64,000 nucleotides of DNA from Planctomycetota bacterium (lineage in GTDB: Bacteria > Planctomycetota > Phycisphaerae > UBA1845 > PWPN01). The stretch is from contig JAKLEZ010000009.1 of the NCBI GenBank assembly GCA_022711465.1, positions 186,001 to 250,000 on the forward strand, written 5' to 3'. This document shows, in pieces, positions 18,055 through 26,513 of the stretch. Positions within the stretch are counted from its first letter, which is position 1. Each line of letters starts with the position of its first letter. A program made the translations under genes and the position numbers. Under the pieces are notes generated by a model. It was not told the origin of the DNA and searched no databases. It worked only from the letters and a program-made list of their open reading frames with translations.

Positions 18055-19362
18055 ATGACGCATACGCAAACCACGATCACCGGTGTCATTCTCGGATCGC
18101 TGCTCTTGAACGCCGGCTGCGCCAGCGTGGTCAAGCGCCCTCTGCGATGGCAGGTCGGCGAGCCCATCGCCACCTACTACGCAGGTCCGGCCGTCACCGA
18201 TCCCGTGGCCCGGCAGATGAAGGAGGGCGGTTTTAACCTCGTCTGGTGCAGCGAGCAGGAGATGGACACAGCCCGGCGGCACGGCCTGCGCGTCCTGCTG
18301 CGGGATGCGCTCCTGTGTCCGCAAACGCTGGACGACCCGGCCCAAGTGGCCAAGCTTGACGCCCTCATCGAGCGGGTGAAGAACCATCCGTCGCTGTACG
18401 CATACTGGATCATCGACCAGCCGGGGGCCGCCCTCTTCCCGGGGCTGGGCCGGCTGGTGGCCCACCTGCGTGCGCGCGATCCGGCGCACATGGCCGATAT
18501 CAACCTGTTCCCGACCTACGCCAACAACGACCAGCTCGGCGTGAAAGGCGACACCGAAACCGCCTACCGGGAATACCTGCGCCAGTTCATCGAAACCGTG
18601 AAGCCGGACCTGTTGAGTTACGACCATTACCATTTCGCGGTCGGGCACGATACCGACCAGTATTTCCTCAACCTGGGCATGATCCGGCGGGCCGCGCTGG
18701 ATGCCGGGATCCCGTTTCTCAACATCGTTCAGGGATGTACGTGGGATCCGGGCATGCGGGTGCCCAATGGCGACGAAATGCGCTGGCTGAACTACACCTC
18801 GCTGGCCTACGGCGCGCAGGGCCTTTCATACTACGTGTACAGTCACGCGGGCCACGAGGGCGGCATGGCCCGCGCCGACGGCACAATCACACCCCAGTAC
18901 GAGGCGGCGCGGGTTCTGAACCGGGAGTTCGTTGCGATCGCCGCCCAGTTGCTGTCGCTGCAATCCCTGGGCGCCTACCACGTCGGCAAGCCGTACCGCG
19001 GTGCGGAACCGCTTCCCGCATCGTCGCCGTTCCGGCTCGACGCCGAGGCACCGGGGCAGGATCTCGCGCCTGCGGATGGGATGCTCCTGGGCTGTTTCGG
19101 GAAGCCGGGCGAAAACGGAAAGCCCGGGCGGCCGACCCACACCCTGGTGGTGAACCTGAATTACAGGAGCGAGGTCCGTACGGCGGTGACCGGCCCGGGT
19201 CCGCTGGAGGTGTTCGACCCGTTGCGGCGAGCATGGAAGCGGACCGACGGCACCCGGGTAACCCTCGCCCTGCCGCCGGGCGGCGGAGTGCTGTTCCGGG
19301 CTCGCGAGGTTCACTCGGTCAACGCGGCCCCGTCAGAGTATCCCTCAACGGATCACTTCTAG
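18055..19362 (+). CDS. Lipoprotein with glycosidase-like TIM barrel
   Basis: 435 residues from the ATG at 18055, chosen because GAGGA lies upstream and a lipobox follows at once (LLLNAGC, predicted lipid-modified Cys at about residue 22). The open frame extends back to 17854 but without signal character. Barrel-like segments: FNLVWCSEQEM, LYAYWIIDQPG, DLLSYDHYHFA, IPFLNIVQGC and GLSYYVYSHAGHEGG. These match planctomycete secreted proteins related to GH42-like barrels, without a clear catalytic pair; the position of the usual acidic loop reads IIDQPG, so activity is doubtful. The C-terminal 130 residues are beta-rich. It follows the GH127-type gene by about 200 bp. Confidence 0.65.
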   Translation: MTHTQTTITGVILGSLLLNAGCASVVKRPLRWQVGEPIATYYAGPAVTDPVARQMKEGGFNLVWCSEQEMDTARRHGLRVLLRDALLCPQTLDDPAQVAKLDALIERVKNHPSLYAYWIIDQPGAALFPGLGRLVAHLRARDPAHMADINLFPTYANNDQLGVKGDTETAYREYLRQFIETVKPDLLSYDHYHFAVGHDTDQYFLNLGMIRRAALDAGIPFLNIVQGCTWDPGMRVPNGDEMRWLNYTSLAYGAQGLSYYVYSHAGHEGGMARADGTITPQYEAARVLNREFVAIAAQLLSLQSLGAYHVGKPYRGAEPLPASSPFRLDAEAPGQDLAPADGMLLGCFGKPGENGKPGRPTHTLVVNLNYRSEVRTAVTGPGPLEVFDPLRRAWKRTDGTRVTLALPPGGGVLFRAREVHSVNAAPSEYPSTDHF

Positions 19363-20535
19363 TATCGCCTTCAACCGTCGGGGCGGTACATCGACTCGCA
19401 ACGCGGTGGCAAAGCGTTTGCCCACGAGGACGGGAAGCTGTTTCTGTCGGAAGACAACGGCCGCACATGGCCGTGCAGCCTCGCGTTTCCCGACGCCCGT
19501 CGCATCACGTTCAGCCACATCCTCAAGAACGGCAACATCGTGTTCGCCACGAACTCGAAGCTGTTCCTCAGCACCGACCGCCTCAAGAGCTGCCGGGAGA
19601 TTACGGTCAAGGCCCAGGACGGGTCGGATTACCTCCCGCATACGCCGCAGAAGCCAGAGAACCCCGGCTGGTATTTTCACACGCTTCCGGGCGAGGTCTC
19701 GTGGGAGGTGAAAGGACGGGAAATGATGGTTTGGGGGAATTACTGCAACGTTCTGGGCGGTGCCACGCCCGTCAACATCTACTACTCGACGGACAGCGGC
19801 CGTACGGTGAAGATCGCGTACGCCTTCGGCCGGAACCCCCATTTCCGGGATGACGGCTCTCCCGGCGGCGGCGCGACCGGCACGCTGCTGGGCAACCCCG
19901 ACAACCCGGTGCTCGCCCGCCACGTCCACACCGTCGCCTACAACCCCGTCGAAAATACTTTCTATGCCTGCACCGGCGATCACGATCGCGGCTTGGGTCA
20001 CGAGTGCCACTGGCTCAGAGGCACCTATGACGCGAAGCGCGACCGTTGGGATTGGAAGGTGCTGGTGTCCACGAATTCAAACTCGCGATACAAATGCGGC
20101 GGCCTCAGCTTCGTCGACGGCCTGGCATACTGGATCAGCGACGCCAACGGGGAGAGGAACGACGCCTACGGTCCCCTGGGCTACGATCGGGGCATATTCC
20201 GCTGCGCTCCCGCGGACATCACCGATCCCGCGAAGCACACCCTGCTGTTCAACCCGCAGGTTGAGTCCGGCAACATGATCATTCAGGACGGCTTCATCCT
20301 GGCGTCGCGCTGCTGCCCGGCATCGCCCATGAACACGGGATTCATCGTTTCCGCGGACATGGGCAAGACCTGGGCGCAATACGATCTCAAGGAGCTCGGC
20401 AAGCGATCGCCCACCCGCTTCCACGGGAAGAACAGCGAGGGCTGGTTCCGCGTGGACTTGAGAACGGGGTGGATCCAGCAGGCGGAGGTGCTGTTCATCA
20501 AGCCCAGGAAAGCGAGTCCTGTAAGCGGGGGTTGA
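19363..20535 (+). pseudogene. BNR/sialidase-like beta-propeller protein, 5'-truncated
   Basis: The frame is open from immediately after the lipoprotein stop (TAG 19360-19362), in the same frame. The peptide shows Asp-box-like motifs LFLSEDNGRTWP, IYYSTDSGRTV and FIVSADMGKTWA, typical of sialidase/BNR propellers. The N-terminal signal and first blade are missing; the only starts are internal (GTG 19540). Blades after that are well preserved and the C-terminus looks natural (EGWFRVDLRTGWIQQAEVLFI). Either the gene lost its 5' end or it was joined to the lipoprotein by a deletion that left a stop. Confidence 0.55.
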
Positions 20536-20560
20536 TCGGGTCTTGAATCGAGGTGCTCGC

Positions 20561-21952
20561 ATGACGGTCATGACCACACGCATCGCAGTTGTTACAATGT
20601 CGCTGGCCGCAAGTGCCGGCTGTGGCCGGGGCTTGCCCAGGGCGGACCTCGAATTTCTGCGCGACATGACCCGCGATGTGATCGAAGCCTCGCGTGTCCG
20701 GCCGGGATCGAACGGCGGGGGCCGCTGGCCGATCACCAACACGTGCGGGTTCACCCTCGTCACCCCGGGCAAGGATTCTTACACCGCCTACTGGCCGCGC
20801 GATTTCTCGATGTCGCTGGATTCCGGATTCATCACCTCGGAGGAATTGCGCAACCACCTGCTGCTGACCTGCCAGGCCCAGAACGACGCCTCCGACCTCA
20901 AACTCGCCAACGGATTGCACGTCCCGCCCTGGTCCATCCCTGACCACATCAATTACGACGGGCGACCGGTTTACTATCCGGGCACCTACTCATCGGGCCG
21001 CGATCAAGGCAGCGGAGCTTGTGGCCGGGTTCCGCCCATCGACGACCATTACGAGGCGGTTCACATCGCCCATGCGTATTGGACCACAACCCGCGACCGC
21101 GAGGTATTCGAGAAGAAGATCCGCGGCCTGACGGTATTTGAGCGGCTGACCAAGGCGTTTGACTGCCCCGTCATCGACCGCACGACTGGCCTGGCCGAGA
21201 CGACGGAAGCGGACCGTGCCGTGGGCTTCGGCTTTTGCGACGGCGAGAGCCACACGGGCAGGCTGTTGTTCGCCTCGCTGCTGCGATACCGGGCGGCGGG
21301 CGAGATGGCCGGGTTGGCCCGTGCGCTCGGGTGTCCGGAACGTATCGGGGACTACCAACAGGCCCAGAGACTGATACGGGCGAACCTGGTTCCGAACTTC
21401 GCGGACCCCAAGGCGATCGGTGGCTGGCTGCGAGCTTCGACCGGCCTGAGCCAGCAGGCCGATGTCTGGGGAACGCTGTTTGCGCTTCACCTGGGCGCGC
21501 TGGACCGGAACTCAGCGGCGGCGGCCCGCAAGACGGTGGCCGCAGCAGTGCGACGCGGCACTATTAGGCTCGAAGGCGGCGTGCGCCAGGTGCCGACCGA
21601 TATGGACTTCAGCCCGACGACCGCCTGGGAGCGCTCGTTGTGCCCGCTGAACACCTACCAGAACGGCGGCTACTGGCATACGGCTTCGGGCTGGCTGATC
21701 GAGGCGCTGTGGAACGAGGACCGGGCGCTGGCCCTGCAGGTATTCACCGAGATGATGACCCACCTGCGCGACCAGGACTTTCGCCGTGGCGGCGGTGCGC
21801 CTTGGGAAGTGTATGGCCCGAATGGACAGGCGCGGCAGAACCCGGTCTACATGGCGTCGGTGGCATTGCCCTACGGCATTCTGAAAGACGGGCTTCTCAC
21901 GGATTTCCCCGATGTGGTTGTGAAATGGCTCGGCGCGCACAAAAGACGCTGA
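20561..21952 (+). CDS. Lipoprotein with glucoamylase-like (alpha/alpha)6 domain
   Basis: 463 residues from the ATG at 20561 (GAGG 8 nt upstream). A lipobox MSLAASAGC follows. The mature protein has repeated helical hairpins with YTAYWPRDFSMSLDSGFI near the start of the toroid and TYQNGGYWHTASGWLIEAL near its end, a pattern seen in inverting (alpha/alpha)6 glycosidases (GH15/GH37/GH63-like), where the acids sit in such W-P-R-D and Q-N-G-G segments. The exact family is not assigned. It lies 25 bp after the BNR remnant and probably belonged to the same transcript; it converges on the GH20 remnant. Confidence 0.65.
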   Translation: MTVMTTRIAVVTMSLAASAGCGRGLPRADLEFLRDMTRDVIEASRVRPGSNGGGRWPITNTCGFTLVTPGKDSYTAYWPRDFSMSLDSGFITSEELRNHLLLTCQAQNDASDLKLANGLHVPPWSIPDHINYDGRPVYYPGTYSSGRDQGSGACGRVPPIDDHYEAVHIAHAYWTTTRDREVFEKKIRGLTVFERLTKAFDCPVIDRTTGLAETTEADRAVGFGFCDGESHTGRLLFASLLRYRAAGEMAGLARALGCPERIGDYQQAQRLIRANLVPNFADPKAIGGWLRASTGLSQQADVWGTLFALHLGALDRNSAAAARKTVAAAVRRGTIRLEGGVRQVPTDMDFSPTTAWERSLCPLNTYQNGGYWHTASGWLIEALWNEDRALALQVFTEMMTHLRDQDFRRGGGAPWEVYGPNGQARQNPVYMASVALPYGILKDGLLTDFPDVVVKWLGAHKRR

Positions 21953-22026
21953 AGCGGAGAACAAAGAGCGTAACCGCGAGGTTACACGTCGAGACCGGTT
22001 CCGTCGCAGCCCAAAGCGCGTCGATG

Positions 22027-22640
22027 TCAGTGCAACAGGACGACGCCGTATGAATCCGTGCCGCCGTCGCTGCGAATGCGTGCGCGAAGCGTATAGGCCG
22101 CGCCGGCTTTCGGCGCCGGCACATTCAGGCGGTAAGTGTTCTCCACGTGGGCCGCGCCGGTGCGTCCCTTGTGGTTGTCACGTCTGATCTCCCGGCCGTC
22201 TTCGAACAACGCCACCGACTCGATCTCGAGGGCATGCAGCCCGCGCTGGTACAGCAACACCACCGTCAGCGGGCCCGGCTTGTTGACTTGCTCGGTGATG
22301 GTCCACTCGAGGTCCTTCCACGTCTCCGACATCTGCTCCGGCTTCCAGGTTCCGAGCGGCACCCCCGGCTTGAAGTACGGTACGCCCAGGGCCGCGAGCC
22401 TCGGAAGGAACGCTCCCACCCGCCGGGCGAACTCCTTGCCGTCTCGCTTGTCCTGCGGTGTCCAGCCGACTTCGGCGAGCGCCAGGATGCGGGGGAAGGT
22501 CTTTTCGAACACGCGATCATCCGTGACCAGCTCCGTCCAGAGTTGCGCCTGTGTGCCGAGAACGAGCTTCGCCTGTTCAGGCATCAGCCCCCGCACCGGT
22601 TCCAGCGTGTAGATCTTCTCCGTTGTGAGCGAGGCGTTGC
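22027..22640 (-). pseudogene. GH20 beta-hexosaminidase, C-terminal remnant
   Basis: The minus-strand peptide from about 22630 to the stop at 22027 reads EKIYTLEP, then GTQAQLWTE, ILALAEVGWTP and FLPRLAALGVPYFKP, the conserved C-terminal segments of GH20 hexosaminidases (G-x-Q-A-x-x-W-x-E and A-E-x-x-W). About 130 further residues form a beta-rich tail. The catalytic N-terminal two thirds are missing: upstream of about 22630 the same frame is the antisense of a tyrosine recombinase fragment. The gene was therefore truncated where the recombinase/IS91 unit begins; the missing part was not found on the other side of that unit. Confidence 0.7.
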
Positions 22641-22915
22641 CGAAGGCGGAGTCTTCGCATCTGTCCCGCTCCAGCGCCCGGCAGGCCTTCAACGCCGCGC
22701 GGGCCGCCTGCGGCTTCGATGAGTCCTTCACACCGCACACGCTGCGCCACTGCTTCGCCACCCGGCCCCTCGAAAAGGTCAAGGACATCCGCGTCGTGCA
22801 GATCCTGCTGGGGCACGCCAGCATCCGCTCCACCCAGATCTACACGCACCTGAGCGAGCCCCTGTGCCGCGACCTGCGCCAGTTGCTCGGCGACTTCTTC
22901 GCCGGCCTCTTCTGA
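22625..22915 (+). pseudogene. Tyrosine recombinase C-terminal fragment (IS91-associated type)
   Basis: The peptide contains HTLRHCFAT (catalytic H-x-x-R) and [17 protein letters not shown] (third-site His and the nucleophilic Tyr), the C-terminal half of a tyrosine recombinase. The first catalytic Arg and the N-terminal DNA-binding domain are absent, so it is not functional alone. Such recombinase genes commonly precede IS91-like transposases, and here its TGA overlaps the ATG of the transposase (TGATG). Its 5' end coincides with the truncation of the GH20 gene. Confidence 0.7.
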
Positions 22916-24081
22916 TGGGGGAACCGGCCATGAAGGACAACCGCATCGAACTGGCGGATGTGGTCCGCCGGTTCCAGGATGAGTACGTCACTCAGTTCGG
23001 GCACCTGATGATGCCCTCCCAGAAGAAGGCCCTGGCCGACATCGCCGCCTGCAGGACCGCCCAGATGGGCGGCCATCAGTATCAATGCCGCGATTGCGGG
23101 CAGTCGTTCTGGGTGAACCACGGCTGCCGCAATCGCGCCTGCCCCGCCTGTCATGGCCGCCAGATCCGGGACTGGCTGGCGGCCCGGCAGGCGGAACTCT
23201 TGCCGTGCGACTACTATCACATCGTCGCCACGGTCCCGGAAGAGACTCGCCATCTCTTCCTGTCCGATCAGAAGTTCATGTACACCCTGTTTATGAAAAC
23301 CGTCGCCGGCGCGGTCATCGACCTCACCAGCGATCGCAGGTATCTTGGGGCCGCACCCGGCATCCTGATGGTCCTGCACACCTGGACCGGCCAGATGGGC
23401 TACCATCCCCACGTCCATCTGCTGGTCACCGGCGGCGGCGTCTCCGACGACGGCCAGTCCTGGTGCGAGCCGCCGGGGGCATTCCTGCTGCCGGTCAAGG
23501 CCCTCTCCAGGCTGATCGCCGCCCGGTTCCGGGACGCCCTCCAGAAGGCCAGGCCGGACGCCTTCGCCCGCTTGCCACGCAAGACCTGGAAGCAGCCCTG
23601 GTGCACCTTCTGCAAGCACTACGGCCGGGGCCGGCAGGCGGTCGTGGATTACCTGACCCGCTATGCCTTCCGCATCGCCCTTACCAACGCCCGCATCGTG
23701 GACATGGACGATACCCATGTCACCTTCAAATACAAGCAGCGGGAAACGGGAGAGTGCAGGACGTGTCGCCTGACCGGTGTTGAGTTCCTGCGCCAATTCC
23801 TGATGCATGTGTTGCCCAAGGGGTTCCACAAGCTGCGCTACTACGGGCTCTGGCATCCCTCCAAGCGTGATCTTCAGCAACGGGCTCGGCTGCTGCTGGC
23901 GTTGCTCGGATACCTCCGGCTGGCTGACCTCGTCCTGATCGCGGACCTGGCTGGGGAAGCCGACCGCACTCCCCAGGATCCAGGAGCCGCCGCCAGCGAG
24001 GAGTGCTCACCGGCCTGTCCCCACTGCGGGAGCCGTCGCGTGGCCCACCTGCAGGAACGTCGCCGTGGCCCCGGTCCGTAG
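22915..24081 (+). mobile_element. IS91-family transposase
   Basis: 388 residues from the ATG at 22915, which overlaps the recombinase stop; an ATG at 22930 is an alternative start. N-terminal zinc fingers (CRDCGQSFW...CRNRACPACHG), then an HUH-type signature HPHVHLLVTGGG (HxH metal site of rolling-circle transposases), LTRYAFRIAL with the catalytic-tyrosine area, and the LRYYGLWHPSKR segment typical of IS91. The C-terminal tail contains a further CPHCGSRR zinc knuckle. IS91 elements move by rolling-circle transposition and need no terminal inverted repeats, so the element ends cannot be fixed here; the unit plausibly runs from about 22630 to some point before 24550. Confidence 0.85.
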
Positions 24082-24561
24082 GGCCGGTAGCCAGCCGGTC
24101 CTGACTCCCTGGCCCGACTCCGGCCCGCGGGGGCACGGACCGACTGGCCCGCACGTCGCATGACGGCGTCAAACATGGATCCATCCAGCGCGTGCTTGCA
24201 CCGGGCCAGCACGCCGCCGGTCGCCGCTGCGCCGTGAGTCCCCGAAAACCGCTCGCCCGGCCCACTCGCCGCCCCGAAAACCAGATTCCCCGACACCAAC
24301 CACACCAACCACGCCCGCGGCCACCCATCCTGCGGCGAAGGCGCTTCGTCCAAGAGGCTTATCGCGTCGGCTGCGCGACGCGAAAAGCCCTATCTATTTT
24401 TCTATTCTATTGGCGGTCGCGGCAATCCGTTCCACTGACACCGGTCATCGCAACAATCTGGTGCTTCTCGCAACCACGGTACGGACGCCGGGTCCTTGCT
24501 CCCCGTCAGAGGCCCCAGAGGAAAATGTTGAATCACCGAGCGCCCACATGTAGACTGGGTT
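24082..24561. other. Non-coding tail of the IS91-like unit
   Basis: About 480 bases rich in CCGG and CCAC, without a convincing gene. The open frames (for example 24192-24668) are Pro/Arg-rich and lack ribosome binding sites. It probably includes the transposon 3' end, but no terminal signature could be identified by eye. Confidence 0.4.
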
Positions 24562-24585
24562 CATGTGAAACCGCGTTTTCACGTG
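24562..24585. repeat. Inverted repeat with 6-bp spacer left of tRNA-Thr
   Basis: Arms CATGTGAAA and TTTCACGTG (one mismatch) around the spacer CCGCGT. Nine-base arms and a six-base centre are typical of tyrosine-recombinase core or factor sites. It lies about 105 bp upstream of the tRNA and just before three tandem 10-bp repeats. Confidence 0.4.
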
Positions 24586-24595
24586 CCGTAAGTCA

Positions 24596-24625
24596 GGGAC
24601 ACGATGGGACACGGTGGGACACGAT
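24596..24625 (+). repeat. Three tandem 10-bp direct repeats
   Basis: GGGACACGAT, GGGACACGGT, GGGACACGAT in direct head-to-tail array with exactly one helical turn period, 65 bp upstream of tRNA-Thr. They resemble arm-type sites of tyrosine integrases or iterons for a DNA-bending protein. Confidence 0.5.
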
Positions 24626-24657
24626 GGGCGATGAAAACGCCAGGCCTGGGGCGAGCC

Positions 24658-24684
24658 TTGAGATGTAAGTTCATGATCTAGAAT
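24658..24684 (+). promoter_or_regulatory. Possible promoter of tRNA-Thr
   Basis: TTGAGA (24658-24663), a short 15-bp spacer and TAGAAT (24679-24684), six bases before the tRNA. The position is right but the spacing is suboptimal. Confidence 0.3.
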
Positions 24685-24689
24685 TACTT

Positions 24690-24762
24690 GCCACCGTAGC
24701 TCAGCTGGCAGAGCAGCGGTTTTGTAAACCGCAGGTCGCCGGTTCGAATCCGGCCGGTGGCT
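24690..24762 (+). tRNA. tRNA-Thr (anticodon UGU)
   Basis: A complete cloverleaf of 73 bases: acceptor GCCACCG pairs with CGGTGGC, D arm with AGCTGGCAGAGC, anticodon stem GCGGT/ACCGC with loop TTTGTAA (TGT anticodon, threonine), T arm GCCGG-TTCGAAT-CCGGC, discriminator T. CCA is not encoded. It is the only intact one of three tRNA-Thr copies in the window; the others are 5' halves at 5757 and 12326. The integrase gene on the opposite strand ends inside it. Confidence 0.93.
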
Positions 24763-26224
24763 GTTCCGTAAACCCCATCAAACACAGCACTTCTTCAAGC
24801 GCAGCAAGGACTTGCGCGCGGTCGGGTTTTTCGCCGTCCGGTCCACCAGAGTCTACCGAAGTCGCCTGAATTCTCTGCTTTATGCGCAAGCGCCGCCCCA
24901 AACTCGACGCCTCATCCAACACCGCAGGAGGTTGGTTCCCTGCGGTTTTTGTGCCGGGCAGACTGGCCAGCGCTTTGGCTCGCTCGGCCAGCTCAGTATG
25001 CGAATACCGCGACATGGTGAGGTTGATGTCGCTGTGGCGGGCGAGGTCCTGGGCAAGCTTGGGATGCACGCCGCCACGCGCCAGGTTGGTGATGAACGTG
25101 TGTCTGAGGGCATGGAAGTCGATGACGCCGGCGGCCGTACGGTACCGCAGGTGATCAGACTTCTCCCGCCGCTGGCGTTCCTCGGGGTCTTCCACCTGTT
25201 CCAGCCAGGCCTTGCGAGCATCCGCGAGGTCGTCGCGAAGCATCTCGGCCGGTTTGTCCGGAACACGGAACACAGGCGTGCCTTCCGGGATTGTGGCGAC
25301 ATGCTTGGTCAAGAGGTCGGTCAACTCCGGCAGCAGCGGAATTATGTCCTGGCGCCGGCGCTTGCTGTACGCGGCCGCCACGGTGACGGTCGGCTCGTCG
25401 GAGGAAAGATCGAATGACACCGGGGTCAGACTCTGAAGTTCCGCCACGCGCAGGCCCGTCTCAACCGCCAGGCGATAAAGCAACGCCCGCTCCGGTCCGG
25501 ACATCCCGTGGTGGATTCTTCCGACGGCGGCTGCGTCGAGCAGTGCCGTAAGTTCGGCGGCAGTCAAGGCACGCCGATCGAATCGGCGGTCCATCTTCGG
25601 GTTCAGCCCAGTCAGGTAGGCGACCGGTGATTCTGCGATCCTTCGTTCGCGAACGCCCCATCGGCAGAATTGTTTTATCGCCTGGAGGTAGAAGTTGAAC
25701 GTTTGGGCGCCGATTCCTTTGATGGTTCGGCCATCCTTGCCTTCTTGGCCCTGCCGCATCGCTTCGAGCGTGGTGATCAGCTTGGTCCCGGTGATATCGC
25801 CCCAATGCTGGAAGCCACACTTCTTGAGCAGCCGCGTGATCCGAGATTTCAGCAACTCGGCGTGCTTGGCCGTCGTGCCTTTGGCCTTCAGGGCACGGGC
25901 GAACGGCTCCAGATCCTCGATGAGCAGCAAGCTCACAGCCGCGCGTCGCCCGTCGATCAGCCCATACTCAAAGAGTCGCTCCTGGATACTGCGCGGAAGT
26001 TGAGTCAGCCAGCCGTGCAACGCCGGGTCGATCTGCCCACCACTCGCCTTGTGGTAGCACACCAGCTTCTCCAGCGTGCGACCAAACTCCTCGGTGGCGG
26101 ATTTGCTCGTGAATGCAGCGATGCGGTGCCGCTTGTCCCGGTGGTCGAAGAACTCGACATACCACTTGGCGGTCTTGCGCAAGTTACCCTTCTGGTCGTG
26201 GTAGGTAGGCTTGAAGACGTTCAT
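24701..26224 (-). CDS. int: Tyrosine-recombinase integrase ending antisense inside tRNA-Thr
   Basis: 507 residues, with AAGGAG 10 nt upstream of the ATG at 26224. The N-terminus has an arm-binding-like domain, the middle a core-binding SAM-like helical domain (residues about 115-215), and the C-terminal catalytic domain has TGLRVAELQSL (first Arg), HALRHTF (His-x-x-Arg), ARHSDI (third-site His) and MSRYSHT (nucleophilic Tyr). The final residues GFEPATCGLQNRCSAS are not conserved protein sequence but the antisense translation of the tRNA-Thr gene, a hallmark of integrases whose attachment site lies within a tRNA. An excisionase-like gene is 35 bp upstream. It therefore belongs to an element extending to the right of the tRNA. 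Confidence 0.9.
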   Translation of the reverse strand: MNVFKPTYHDQKGNLRKTAKWYVEFFDHRDKRHRIAAFTSKSATEEFGRTLEKLVCYHKASGGQIDPALHGWLTQLPRSIQERLFEYGLIDGRRAAVSLLLIEDLEPFARALKAKGTTAKHAELLKSRITRLLKKCGFQHWGDITGTKLITTLEAMRQGQEGKDGRTIKGIGAQTFNFYLQAIKQFCRWGVRERRIAESPVAYLTGLNPKMDRRFDRRALTAAELTALLDAAAVGRIHHGMSGPERALLYRLAVETGLRVAELQSLTPVSFDLSSDEPTVTVAAAYSKRRRQDIIPLLPELTDLLTKHVATIPEGTPVFRVPDKPAEMLRDDLADARKAWLEQVEDPEERQRREKSDHLRYRTAAGVIDFHALRHTFITNLARGGVHPKLAQDLARHSDINLTMSRYSHTELAERAKALASLPGTKTAGNQPPAVLDEASSLGRRLRIKQRIQATSVDSGGPDGEKPDRAQVLAALEEVLCLMGFTEQPPAGFEPATCGLQNRCSAS

Positions 26225-26259
26225 TGCTCACACTCCTTACAGTTCAGGCACCACGCCCG

Positions 26260-26511
26260 TTACCCTTGCTTCCTGATCAACTCCCAACGATCGCTGGAAG
26301 GGGCTCCGGATGCAAGCCATTCCTCCAGGTCTTTCCTTGGCCAGCGGACAGCCCGGCCAAGCTTAATCGGCCTGGGCAGCCGGCCGCTGCTCAGCAGTTT
26401 GAAGACGTGGGCACGGCTGATCCCCAGGGCCTCGGCCACCTCCTCGGCGGAGAGGGCCAGCCGGTTGGGGCTCGTGGCATCATCAGTTCGTGCTGTCGTC
26501 CTCTCGAACAC
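26260..26511 (-). CDS. Excisionase-like helix-turn-helix protein
   Basis: About 83 residues from a GTG at 26511. I chose that start because the upstream gene's TAG ends just 2 nt before it and GAGGG lies 8 nt upstream; an ATG at 26616 would extend into low-complexity sequence. LALSAEEVAEALGISRAHVFKLLSSGRLPRPIKLGRAVRWPRKDLEEWL, read in pieces, is the MerR/excisionase-type winged helix (helix, helix, wing, DLEEWL end). Such proteins bend DNA at att sites and steer integrases towards excision. It lies directly upstream of the integrase on the same strand, so one transcript is likely. Confidence 0.75.
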   Translation of the reverse strand: MFERTTARTDDATSPNRLALSAEEVAEALGISRAHVFKLLSSGRLPRPIKLGRAVRWPRKDLEEWLASGAPSSDRWELIRKQG

Positions 26512-26513
26512 GG

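Noticed and set aside
21970..21985. GTAACC-GCGA-GGTTAC hairpin between convergent genes as a terminator
   Set aside because: Only a 6-bp stem and no following T-run; too weak to annotate.
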